A stretch of DNA of 64,000 nucleotides from Oscillospiraceae bacterium (GTDB taxonomy: Bacteria; Bacillota; Clostridia; Oscillospirales; Ruminococcaceae): NCBI GenBank assembly GCA_022791315.1, contig JAAVYW010000063.1, positions 1-64,000 of the forward strand, in the 5' to 3' direction. The translations under genes were made by a program, and so were the position numbers. Numbering within the stretch: position 1 is the first letter of the stretch; each line of letters begins with the position of its first letter. Below, in pieces: positions 17,482 through 25,977 of the stretch. Under the pieces are notes generated by a model that saw only the letters and a program-made list of their open reading frames with translations, did not search any database and was not told where the DNA came from.

Positions 17482-19533
17482 CTATTGGGGAATTACAATA
17501 TTGCCCAGCGCCTGAATCTTCACGTCGGTATCAATCTCATTGAAGGAGAGCACCGCCGCATTGAGACAAAACTGGTCCATCAGCTTTTTAAAATAGATAC
17601 GGACAATAGGTGACGTGAGGATAATGGGCACCGTCACTAAATCCTTGATTTTGTCAATTTCCCTCGTCGTCACCGTGACAATCGCCTGGATGGTCTGGGG
17701 GTCAAGCGCCAGATAAGAGCCGGTTTCCAGCTTCTTCACAGCACCCATAATCTGGTTTTCGATGTTGGCGTCCAGGCTGATGACCTTTAACTGCCCAGCC
17801 TCGGCAAAGCGGTGGGTGATGGCCCTTTTTAAGGACTGCCGCACATACTCTGTGAGCATATCCATGTCCTTCACCGTGACGCCGTAGTCAGCCAAGGTCT
17901 CCAGGATGGTCTCGATGTCCCGGATGGGCACGCCCTCCCGCAGCAGGTTACAGAGAATCTTTTGCAGCGTCCCCACCGAGATAATGGTGGGCACTGTATC
18001 GCTCACCAGCGCCTCATTGGTCTTGCGCAGGTTGCCCAGGATATTGCCCACTTCCTGCCGGCTCAGCAGCTCATGGGCATGGGACTTGATAATCTCCGAA
18101 AGATGGGTAATAATCACCGAAGTGGGGTCGATGAGAGTATAGCCCGCCATCTCGGCCTTCACCCGCCGGTCTTCACTAATCCATTTGGCGGCAATCCCAA
18201 AGGCGGGCTCCACCGTGTCAATCCCCTCCAGGTTGTCATTGTCCGGGTCAGGGGCCAGTGCCAAGTAGTGGTCTACCAGCACCTCTCCCATAGCCACCTG
18301 TTCCCCCTTAATGCTGATGGAATACTGGTTGGGGTTCAGCTGGCCGCTGTCATGCAGGCGCACCGAAGGGAATACCAGACCCATCTCCTGCACAAACTGT
18401 TTTCGGAACATAACCACCCGGTCCACAAAACTGCCGCCGCTGCCCTCATCCACCAGGGGAATCAAGCTATATCCAAACTCCATCGAGATTTGGTCCACAT
18501 TGAGCAGGTTATACACATTGTCAATATTCTTGTAAAAGTCCGCTTCGCTGGTGACTTCCTCCTTGATTGTGGGCCCTTCTGCCACCTGGGCCACCGCCTT
18601 GCTGCGGCTGCGCATCAGCAGGAGCCCCAGCACCATCAGGATAACAGACATGGTGAGCACCTGGGGGATGGGGAAGCCAATGAAGCACAGGCAGGACATT
18701 GCCAGCGAAGCCATGATGAGCACCATAGGCTGGGAGGAGAACTGCTGTACTACGTCCTCGTTCAGGTTGCTCTCCGAGGCCGAACGGGTCACAATCATAC
18801 CGGTAGCCACCGAAATCAGCAGCGCCGGAATCTGGGACATCAGGCCGTCGCCCACCGTAGAAATGGAATAGGTCTGCATGATGTCGGTGAAGGTCCCCTC
18901 GCTGTTGACAAAGCCGATGATAATACCGCCAATCAGGTTGATAAAGGTAACCACCAACGACATGATGGCGTCACCTTTGACAAACTTGGAAGCACCGTCC
19001 ATGGAACCGAAGAAATCCGCTTCCCGCTGGATATCCGAGCGGCGGCGGCGTGCAGTGTCCTCGTCAATCAGCCCAGAGCTCAGGTCAGCGTCAATGGCCA
19101 TCTGCTTACCGGGCATGGCGTCCAAGGTAAAGCGGGCAGAGACCTCGGCCACACGTTCCGAGCCCTTGGTGATGACGATAAACTGCACCAAGACGATAAT
19201 CAAGAAGATAACAAGGCCCACCACCACATTGCCCTGAATCACGAATTCACCAAAGGTCTTCACCACTTCGCCGGCATACCCGCTGTTGGTGAGGATTTTC
19301 CGGGTAGAGGAGATGTTGAGCGCCAGGCGAAACAGCGTGGTAATCAGCAGCAGGGAGGGGTAGATGGAGAAGTCCAATGCCCTGCGGATATACATTGTAG
19401 TCAGCAGGATGACAAAGGAAATCGTCAGATTGGTGATGAACATAAAGTCCAGCATCCATGTCGGCAACGGTATAATCAGCAGGAAAATAACTGCGACCAC
19501 AAAAGCCGAAACAACGTTATTAAATAGTTTCAA
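17482..19533 (-). CDS. flhA: Flagellar export gate protein FlhA
   Basis: 683 residues: about eight N-terminal membrane helices, the FHIPEP-family loop with AEVSARFTLDAMPGKQMAIDAD-type residues near 140, and a cytoplasmic C-terminal half forming the substrate- and chaperone-docking ring. The start codon is TTG, within the last codons of flhB (14-bp overlap), with AAGGA 10 nt upstream; this is an unusual coupled start. In many bacteria flhF and flhG follow flhA; here sigD follows at once. Confidence 0.96.
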   Translation of the reverse strand: MKLFNNVVSAFVVAVIFLLIIPLPTWMLDFMFITNLTISFVILLTTMYIRRALDFSIYPSLLLITTLFRLALNISSTRKILTNSGYAGEVVKTFGEFVIQGNVVVGLVIFLIIVLVQFIVITKGSERVAEVSARFTLDAMPGKQMAIDADLSSGLIDEDTARRRRSDIQREADFFGSMDGASKFVKGDAIMSLVVTFINLIGGIIIGFVNSEGTFTDIMQTYSISTVGDGLMSQIPALLISVATGMIVTRSASESNLNEDVVQQFSSQPMVLIMASLAMSCLCFIGFPIPQVLTMSVILMVLGLLLMRSRSKAVAQVAEGPTIKEEVTSEADFYKNIDNVYNLLNVDQISMEFGYSLIPLVDEGSGGSFVDRVVMFRKQFVQEMGLVFPSVRLHDSGQLNPNQYSISIKGEQVAMGEVLVDHYLALAPDPDNDNLEGIDTVEPAFGIAAKWISEDRRVKAEMAGYTLIDPTSVIITHLSEIIKSHAHELLSRQEVGNILGNLRKTNEALVSDTVPTIISVGTLQKILCNLLREGVPIRDIETILETLADYGVTVKDMDMLTEYVRQSLKRAITHRFAEAGQLKVISLDANIENQIMGAVKKLETGSYLALDPQTIQAIVTVTTREIDKIKDLVTVPIILTSPIVRIYFKKLMDQFCLNAAVLSFNEIDTDVKIQALGNIVIPQ

Positions 19534-20596
19534 TCGAATTCAATTCCTTCTTCTTCAAGCTGTAGACAAACGCCAGCACCTCTGCCACAGGCTGGTAGAA
19601 CCGGTCGGGAATCTCCCGGTCCAGGTCCACCGCCTCATAGAGCCCACGGGCCAACGGTTTGTTTTCAATGGTGAATACGCCACTCTCCTGAGCCACTGCC
19701 ACAATGCGCAGGGCCAGGCTGTCAGCCCCTTTTGCCACAACGATAGGGGCGTTGTTCTTCTCCGGGTCATAACGAATCGCCACAGCATAATGCGTAGGGT
19801 TTCGGATAACCACATCGGCGCCGGGCACTTGCTGCATCATGCGCTGACGGGCCTGCGCCTGCTGGCGCTCCCGGATTTTTCCCTTGACCTGGGGGTCACC
19901 CTCGGTCTGTTTGTATTCTTCTTTGAGCTCTTGCTTGCTCATGCGCAGGTTCTTTTCATAATCCCACCACTGATAGAGATAGTCCGCAGCGGCCACAAAA
20001 ACCATGATGATGGCCGCCGTCTGGGCGATAGAGAGAATCATATCCCCCGTAAAAACCATTCCTTGAATGGGCGTCATGTCCATCAGTCGTGGGAAGGTGA
20101 AAAACTGGTCCCGGAACTGAATCCAGATGATGTATCCTAAAACGATGATTTTTGCCAGTGATTTAAGTAACTCCACAATCCCCCGTATGGAAAACATCTT
20201 CTTGATGCCCTCCAGGGGATTGAGCCGGTTGAACTTCGGCGCGGCGCTTTTCATGGTAAAGAGGCCCCTGGTCTGGGCCACGGTACAGAGGATGGCAACG
20301 CCACCACAGATGAGTAACAGCGGCAGTGAAGTGATGAGGAAGACCACACATCCATCCAGGAAAAGGCTTCTGGCATCAGAAATGGTGAGCTGTTCCATGC
20401 TGGCGGCCAGGCCAAAGAAATCGGCCAGGCACTTTTCCAGTGTAGAGAGGATGAGAGGCCCCAGCAGCTTAATGCCATAAAAAGAGGCCAATAGGGAGAA
20501 TACGATAGCGACTTCCCGGCTCTGAAACACATTACCTTTTTTTCGTTCATCTTGTTTCCGTTTCGGGGTCGCTTTTTCGGTTTTTTCTTCGGCCAT
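19520..20596 (-). CDS. flhB: Flagellar export switch protein FlhB
   Basis: 358 residues: four membrane helices, then a linker and the autocleaving cytoplasmic domain with RNPTHYAVAIRYD. Cleavage between N and P switches export from rod/hook to filament substrates when FliK signals hook length. It is followed with overlap by flhA and preceded by fliR after 99 bp. A second gene for the tail alone (flhX) is at 6.2 kb. Confidence 0.96.
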   Translation of the reverse strand: MAEEKTEKATPKRKQDERKKGNVFQSREVAIVFSLLASFYGIKLLGPLILSTLEKCLADFFGLAASMEQLTISDARSLFLDGCVVFLITSLPLLLICGGVAILCTVAQTRGLFTMKSAAPKFNRLNPLEGIKKMFSIRGIVELLKSLAKIIVLGYIIWIQFRDQFFTFPRLMDMTPIQGMVFTGDMILSIAQTAAIIMVFVAAADYLYQWWDYEKNLRMSKQELKEEYKQTEGDPQVKGKIRERQQAQARQRMMQQVPGADVVIRNPTHYAVAIRYDPEKNNAPIVVAKGADSLALRIVAVAQESGVFTIENKPLARGLYEAVDLDREIPDRFYQPVAEVLAFVYSLKKKELNSIETI

Positions 20597-20695
20597 GGCT
20601 CATCCCCCCTTTTCAGCCGCATTGTCATTTGCATTCTTCTTTTTGGGGTTCTGTCCCCGTTCCCGGCAGATTGTGTCATCCCGCCGGGCTGCTTA

Positions 20696-21478
20696 CTATA
20701 TCGGCGTCAGGGCATTGAAAGCATACTGCAAGTTTTCCAGCATGATGCGCATGTAGTTGTCGAGGAAAGAACTCACCGGCGCGGCAAAGGCCAGCAAGAG
20801 GATAAGCCCTAAGAGCATCTTAAACTGGATGTTAATGACAAAGATGTGGATTTGCGGGATAAGCTTCATCAGGATACCCATGGAGAGCTCCAGCACAAAC
20901 TCCGCCGCCATAAAGGGGAACACCAGCCGCATCGCCAGGGAGAAAGCCGAGACAAAGAGGTCGATGAAAAACCGCGCCCCCTCCTGGGAAATGAGCACCG
21001 CCCCCACCGGCAGGATTTGAAAAGAATCAGTAAAAATCCGGATGAGTAGCAAGTGGCTGTCAGTGGCAAGGATGTAGAGGACAAAGAGGATATTCAGCAG
21101 GTTCCCGGAGGCCGACATCTGGATGTTAGTACCCGGGTCAAAGACCTTTGCCATAGACATGCCGAAGTGGGTGTCCATCAAATCCCCGGCAAAAAAGAGC
21201 ATGTAGTAAAACACCTGGAATACATAGCCGCAGGCAAAGCCCACAAACAGCTCCTTGAGCATCGATACCGCCAATTCAAAGGAGTTCATGGCATCCAAAC
21301 CCAAGCTCTCCGCCGCGATACCCGGCGCAATCAGGGCGGTGAGGAGGAAGATAAGGCCTGCCCGCATCATAGCAGGGACATTGCGGCGATTGAAGAGGGG
21401 GTTCATGCCCAAAAGCCCCCCCATCCGGGCGAAGACCAGCAGCCAGGCCGGCGTGTTTGTCATTAGGGAATCAAGCAT
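20696..21478 (-). CDS. fliR: Flagellar export gate protein FliR
   Basis: 260 residues, about six membrane helices (FARMGGLLGMNPLFNRRNVPAM start; LFAMRLVFPF-type residues late). With FliP and FliQ it forms the export pore. Its ATG lies 1 nt after the fliQ stop. Confidence 0.95.
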   Translation of the reverse strand: MLDSLMTNTPAWLLVFARMGGLLGMNPLFNRRNVPAMMRAGLIFLLTALIAPGIAAESLGLDAMNSFELAVSMLKELFVGFACGYVFQVFYYMLFFAGDLMDTHFGMSMAKVFDPGTNIQMSASGNLLNILFVLYILATDSHLLLIRIFTDSFQILPVGAVLISQEGARFFIDLFVSAFSLAMRLVFPFMAAEFVLELSMGILMKLIPQIHIFVINIQFKMLLGLILLLAFAAPVSSFLDNYMRIMLENLQYAFNALTPI

Positions 21479-21479
21479 C

Positions 21480-21743
21480 TCACAACCTCGCCATCAGAGA
21501 AAACAGGTGCTGAACCAGGTCGTTCATCAGGGTCATCATCCAGGAACCCATGGCAATCAGCATCAGGGCAATCACCAGCACCTTGGGCACAAAGGTGAGC
21601 GTCTGCTCGTGGATTTGGGTGGCAGCCTGGAAAATCGCCACAACCAGCCCAATTACAATGCTCACAACCAGTAGCGGGCCTGCCAGCTTCAGCGCCACCA
21701 AGAGCGCCTCCTGGAAAACCGCCATCACCTCTCCCTGTGTCAA
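21480..21743 (-). CDS. fliQ: Flagellar export gate protein FliQ
   Basis: 87 residues, two membrane helices with the family core GLVVAIFQAATQIHEQTLTF. It starts at TTG 21743 with AAAGGAGA 7 nt upstream; no ATG fits. It lies between fliP and fliR in the standard fliOPQR order. Confidence 0.95.
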   Translation of the reverse strand: MTQGEVMAVFQEALLVALKLAGPLLVVSIVIGLVVAIFQAATQIHEQTLTFVPKVLVIALMLIAMGSWMMTLMNDLVQHLFSLMARL

Positions 21744-21780
21744 GAAACCATCTCCTTTGCTTGATTCCTCCTGTCAAACC

Positions 21781-22593
21781 CTAGTAGTGGAAGCCGTTGA
21801 CAAGGGTGCTAATCAGCAGCCCCCATCCGTCAAACAGCACGAATATCATAATCTTAAAGGGGAGTGAAATCATAGACGGCGGCAACATCACCATACCCAT
21901 GGACATCAGGGTACTGGAAACTACCATATCGATAATCAAAAACGGGATAAAGAGCAAAAAACCGATGTTAAAAGCCCGTTTCAACTCACTGGTGATAAAC
22001 GCCGGGACGATAACCGCCATATCCAGCTCCATCAGCCCCTCCTGGGTGTCAGGGACAGTAATCTGCTGGTCCATTCTTTCGTTGGCAATGGTGATAAACA
22101 AGTTGAGGTCATTGGAGTAGATTTCCCGTATCATAAACCGCTTCATGGGCACCTGGGCCCTGTCCAGCGCCTCTTCCTGGGTAATAGTCCCCTCCCGGTA
22201 GGGCTGGTAAGCGGTCTCGTTGAGTTCGGAAAAAGTGGGCCACATGATAAACAGCGTGAGGAACAACGCCAACCCCACCAGCACTTGGTTGGATGGGGTC
22301 TGCTGGGTGCCCAGCGCATTGCGCAGAAAAGAGAGCACAATGACAATCCGGGTAAAGCTGGTCATCATGATGAGAATCGAGGGTGCTAAAGCCAAAAGCG
22401 CCATCAGAAGCAGCGCCTCCAGCACGCCAAAAGACGCCCCGGAATTCTCCCCCGCACCCAAATCCACAGTTACCATGGCCGCGTGGGCTGTCAGTGCAAA
22501 GCACAAGAGCAGCGCTGCCGTGATTCCAAGCATCACGAGGAACTGCTTCAGATATTTCCGCAGTTCCAGTTTCTTTTGTGCAATCTCATTCAT
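21781..22593 (-). CDS. fliP: Flagellar export gate protein FliP
   Basis: 270 residues from ATG 22593, which overlaps the fliO stop; an ATG at 22605 is equally possible. There is an N-terminal signal-peptide-like helix (LVMLGITAALLLCFALTAHA), then the core FliP motifs FTRIVIVLSFLRNALGTQQTPSNQV-type near residue 85 and the C-terminal helices. It forms the export pore with FliQ and FliR. Confidence 0.95.
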   Translation of the reverse strand: MNEIAQKKLELRKYLKQFLVMLGITAALLLCFALTAHAAMVTVDLGAGENSGASFGVLEALLLMALLALAPSILIMMTSFTRIVIVLSFLRNALGTQQTPSNQVLVGLALFLTLFIMWPTFSELNETAYQPYREGTITQEEALDRAQVPMKRFMIREIYSNDLNLFITIANERMDQQITVPDTQEGLMELDMAVIVPAFITSELKRAFNIGFLLFIPFLIIDMVVSSTLMSMGMVMLPPSMISLPFKIMIFVLFDGWGLLISTLVNGFHY

Positions 22594-23008
22594 CCTTGTT
22601 TCCATTCCTTCGTTTCTGGCCGCCGGTCCATCCCGCCAGCGCATTTTGCAGTGCCGCAGAAAAATCCCGGCCCTTAGCCCCCGTCGCCGGGGTTTGGTCC
22701 GCCGGATAGGCAGCGGGGTCTAAGGGGCTGATAACGTCGATGTGCTGTGAAGTCACCCCCAGCAGCCACACCTGTTCCCCTGCCCGCACCACAACCAGCA
22801 TTTTGTCCTGGCCCAAAGGGGTCCGTTCCAAAACCTGGACTGTGCCGCCCGCCTGGCCGCCTCCGCTGTAGCGCTTCCCCAACCACCGGGTGGCAAACCA
22901 CACCAGGAGCAGCACCAGGGCAAAGAGGAACAGCCCGCCAATCAGGCTGAGAATCGCCGCCGCCCCCTGAGAGGAGCCGGCTGTCGCAGCCAAGGGTATT
23001 TGAAGCAT
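22586..23008 (-). CDS. fliO: FliO-like export assembly protein
   Basis: 140 residues from ATG 23008 (GGAGGAAA upstream). One membrane helix (about residues 18-42: LIGGLFLFALVLLLVWFATR) is followed by a small beta domain (VQVLERTPLGQDKMLVVVRAG) typical of FliO/FliZ. It helps FliP assemble. It overlaps the fliP start. Family identity rests on pattern and on its place before fliP. Confidence 0.85.
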   Translation of the reverse strand: MLQIPLAATAGSSQGAAAILSLIGGLFLFALVLLLVWFATRWLGKRYSGGGQAGGTVQVLERTPLGQDKMLVVVRAGEQVWLLGVTSQHIDVISPLDPAAYPADQTPATGAKGRDFSAALQNALAGWTGGQKRRNGNKDE

Positions 23009-23099
23009 CTTCAAATCAGATTTCCTCCCCGGACCCTCCCCTCCCCTTCTCCCCCCACTCAATGGAGGAGTCCGGGAACGCCGGGCCCTACATTGTGCA

Positions 23100-23139
23100 C
23101 CGGGAGGGCAGCACACAAGCTGCACGACCGCCCTCCCGG
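23100..23139 (-). other. Strong hairpin between cheY and fliO
   Basis: CCGGGAGG at 23100-23107 pairs with CCTCCCGG at 23132-23139, and GCAGC pairs with GCTGC inside, leaving an 8-nt bulge. It has no T-run, so it is more likely an RNA-processing or stability element than a terminator. Confidence 0.5.
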
Positions 23140-23160
23140 CAAGCCCCAAGCCCTTACAGC

Positions 23161-23523
23161 TTAGGGCAGGATTTTCTGAACTGTCTGCACAATACGGTCT
23201 CCCTTAAAAGGCTTGACGATAAAGTCCATGGCCCCCAGCTGGATAGCCTCCACCACCATGGCCTCCTGGCCCATGGCAGAGCACATAACCACCTGCGCGC
23301 TCTTGTCGATGTTCTTAATGGCCTGCAGCGCCTCCAGACCATCCATATTGGGCATGGTGATGTCCATAAAGACCAAGTCGGGATGCTCTCTCTCATAGGT
23401 CTCCACTGCCTGCTGGCCGTCTCCCGCCTCAATCAAATCGGTATAGCCGGCCTTAGTCAAGTAGTTTTTGATGGTCATCCGCATAAATGCGGCGTCATCA
23501 ACAAGCATGATTTTCTTTCCCAT
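23161..23523 (-). CDS. cheY: Chemotaxis response regulator CheY
   Basis: 120 residues from ATG 23523 with AAAGGAGAAAG upstream. A lone receiver: acidic pair in MLVDDAAFMRM, phospho-acceptor Asp in VFMDITMPNMDG, Lys in IVKPFKGD. Phosphorylated by CheA, it binds FliM/FliY to change motor bias. Between fliY and fliO, as in Bacillus. Confidence 0.95.
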   Translation of the reverse strand: MGKKIMLVDDAAFMRMTIKNYLTKAGYTDLIEAGDGQQAVETYEREHPDLVFMDITMPNMDGLEALQAIKNIDKSAQVVMCSAMGQEAMVVEAIQLGAMDFIVKPFKGDRIVQTVQKILP

Positions 23524-23588
23524 AAGTACTTTCTCCTTTAACACGATACTATAATGCTAGTTCACTATTTCAAAGCCAGGGCGCAAAC

Positions 23589-24911
23589 TCAGATGTTTTC
23601 GTCCTTCAGGCTTTCCAACAACTCCCGTGTGCCCAGTATCTCCGTAATGCGGACACCAAAATTGTCGTCGATGACCACCACATCGCCCCGGGCCAGCAGC
23701 TTCCCGTTGACTACAATGTCCACAGGGGCGCCCGCCTGTTTGTCCAGCTCGATGACAGTCCCCTGTCCAAACTCGATGACCTCTTTGATTTTTCGTTTGG
23801 CCGAGCCGATTTCCACCCGCACTTCCAGGGGCAGCCCCATCAACAAGTCCATATTCCCGTTGATATTGGGGTTGGGCGAGGGCTGCACTGCAAACTGGGG
23901 GAACTGGGTGTTCTGCACATTCACCATCGGCTGGTGCATCACCTGGGAAGAGGTGCCATCCGCTCCGCCATAGGGCGGGTAGCCGGGATAGGGTGCAGGG
24001 GGATACCCAGGATAGCCGGGATACCCATAGTAAGGGGGATACCCACCCGGATACCCAGGCTGTGCATAGCCCTCCGGCCCAGCGGGCATAGCCGCCCCGG
24101 GCATTCCCTGAGGAGGCATCCCAGGCGCAGCCGCCATAGGCGCGCCACCCTGCGGAGGGGCCTGTTGGGCCGCTGCAGGAGGGGCCTGCTGGGGGGCTTG
24201 CGCCGCGGGAGGAGCCTGCTGAACAGCAGGTGCAGGGGCGGCAGGCTCAGGCGCAGCCGGCGCCTCTACCACAGGGGTATCCTCCTCAAAGCCAATAACC
24301 CGCTGCACCATCTCCTTCGCCAGCGAGCACTCCAAGATGCTGGCAAAGTTGGTGTCCATCACCTCTGCAATACTTAGCGAGAAGGAGACTGCAACAACTT
24401 CATCCCCTTCATTCACATTCACCGCATTGCGGTAGGCGTCATTGGAGTCCACCACCATGGCCTCCGGGGTAGAGATATTCACCACCATTCCCAGGAAATC
24501 CGAGAGCGCGGTGGCCGATGCACCCATCATCTGGTTCATCACTTCGCAGGCAGCGCTCATGCTCAACTCGTCAAAGACAAAATCATCACTGGGTTCCTCG
24601 TCGTTCCCCATCAAGAGGTTGAGGATAATCTGCATATCCCTCTGGCGGAAAATCATCACATTAGAGCCGGAAATCCCCTCTACATAGTTGATTTTCACCA
24701 GCACCGCGGGTTCCAGAGCTGCATAGTCCATACTATTGAACCGCCGCACCTCCACCGTTGGGGTAGAAATAACCACTTGCTTATCCAGCATTGTGGAAAT
24801 GGCAGTGGCTGCTGAGCCCATGCTAATATTCAGGATTTCTCCAATCGTGTCAGTTTCCAGACTGCTCAAAACCATGCCGTCTTCTAACTGCTGGCTTTCT
24901 TCGATTCCCAT
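23589..24911 (-). CDS. fliY: Flagellar switch protein FliY with long Pro/Gly/Tyr linker
   Basis: 440 residues. Residues about 10-210 form a CheC-type phosphatase domain with both active-site helices (TIGEILNISMGSAATAIS and AACEVMNQMMGASATALS). The C-terminal 80 residues are a FliN domain (LPLEVRVEIGSAKRKIKEVI onward). Between them lie an Ala/Pro/Gln stretch and then a Pro/Gly/Tyr-rich stretch (about residues 225-345), unusually long. It is part of the motor switch and removes phosphate from CheY-P at the motor. Its start overlaps the end of fliM by 28 bp. Confidence 0.94.
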   Translation of the reverse strand: MGIEESQQLEDGMVLSSLETDTIGEILNISMGSAATAISTMLDKQVVISTPTVEVRRFNSMDYAALEPAVLVKINYVEGISGSNVMIFRQRDMQIILNLLMGNDEEPSDDFVFDELSMSAACEVMNQMMGASATALSDFLGMVVNISTPEAMVVDSNDAYRNAVNVNEGDEVVAVSFSLSIAEVMDTNFASILECSLAKEMVQRVIGFEEDTPVVEAPAAPEPAAPAPAVQQAPPAAQAPQQAPPAAAQQAPPQGGAPMAAAPGMPPQGMPGAAMPAGPEGYAQPGYPGGYPPYYGYPGYPGYPPAPYPGYPPYGGADGTSSQVMHQPMVNVQNTQFPQFAVQPSPNPNINGNMDLLMGLPLEVRVEIGSAKRKIKEVIEFGQGTVIELDKQAGAPVDIVVNGKLLARGDVVVIDDNFGVRITEILGTRELLESLKDENI

Positions 24912-25921
24912 GGTGCAACCTCATCTCCTTTACTTACAATATTATTCAGGCGAATCGCCTTCTTTTGCTTTGTCTCGCCCAGTTTGGCAGTAAACCAGGG
25001 CATACTGTCCACCGTGACCAGCACATCGCTGTCCACCCGCTTGGACAAGGGAATCACATCATCCGGCTGCAGGTGCATGATTTCCTGCAAGTCCAGCTGG
25101 AACTCGTCGAATATCACTTTCAGCGCCATCTCGGAATCGCACACGTTTTCCAGGATGATTCGTTTTTTCGCCTCTTCCTTTTCCACGTCCTGCTTTTTGG
25201 TATTCCTCACATAGCGCAGGCTAAAGGTGTGGATGACGCTTTCCAAAAACTCCGCCGGGATACAGATACTCAGCGTCCCATCCAAAATCCCGCCGCCCAT
25301 CTTGATGTTGAGGATGACAATTACCACAGTATCCTCCGGCGCAAAAATCTGGAGAAGCCGGGCGTTGGTCTCGATTTGGTTAAAGCTGGCAGTAATCTCC
25401 AGGTTTTGCGCCCAGGTATCGCCCAATACCCCGGAAATCCGCTCGAACACGCTGCTCAGCAGGGCAATCTCGATGTCGGTGAAATCCCGGTCAAAATTAT
25501 ATCCGGTACCCGGCCCGCCCAGCACCCGGTCGATGATGTAAAAGCCCAAGGTGGGGGAAAGGTCCAGAATCATTGTGGCATCGTCATAGCGCTTATCCGC
25601 CGGGTGCATATCCACCAGGCTCATCAGCGCCGTGTCAGGGAGTGCATTATTGTATTCGTAGTAGTCGTTTTCCTCAATCTGCACCACTTCGATTTCGCAC
25701 ACGGTGCGAAGCAATCCTGAGAAATAGGAGGACAGCATCCTGGAGAAGGTCTCGTGCAGGCTGTCTAGGGATTTGAATTGCTCCTTGGTGAATTTTTTCG
25801 GAGATTTGAAGTCATACTCCCGAACCTTCCGCTTGTTTTCCTCAACCTTCACCTCACCGGAGTTCGTCTGCAAATTTTTGAGCAAAGCGTCGATTTGACT
25901 TTGTGATAGCTGTTCTGGCAT
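24884..25921 (-). CDS. fliM: Flagellar switch protein FliM
   Basis: 345 residues. The N-terminal CheY-binding peptide is LSQSQIDALLKN; the middle domain carries the family GGPGTGYNFDRDFTDIE (a GGxG motif), and the C-terminal domain is the surface-presentation (SpoA) fold. It receives CheY-P and passes the signal to FliG. Good AAAGGAG ribosome site. Confidence 0.95.
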   Translation of the reverse strand: MPEQLSQSQIDALLKNLQTNSGEVKVEENKRKVREYDFKSPKKFTKEQFKSLDSLHETFSRMLSSYFSGLLRTVCEIEVVQIEENDYYEYNNALPDTALMSLVDMHPADKRYDDATMILDLSPTLGFYIIDRVLGGPGTGYNFDRDFTDIEIALLSSVFERISGVLGDTWAQNLEITASFNQIETNARLLQIFAPEDTVVIVILNIKMGGGILDGTLSICIPAEFLESVIHTFSLRYVRNTKKQDVEKEEAKKRIILENVCDSEMALKVIFDEFQLDLQEIMHLQPDDVIPLSKRVDSDVLVTVDSMPWFTAKLGETKQKKAIRLNNIVSKGDEVAPWESKKASS

Positions 25922-25977
25922 AATCGCTGCTCCTTTGCTCCTGGCGCTTCCGCACCAGGCTGCTTATTTTTCCCCGG

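Noticed and set aside
17962..19527. 521-codon open frame antisense to flhA
   Set aside because: His/Gln-rich translation typical of the opposite strand of a GC-rich gene; flhA is certain.
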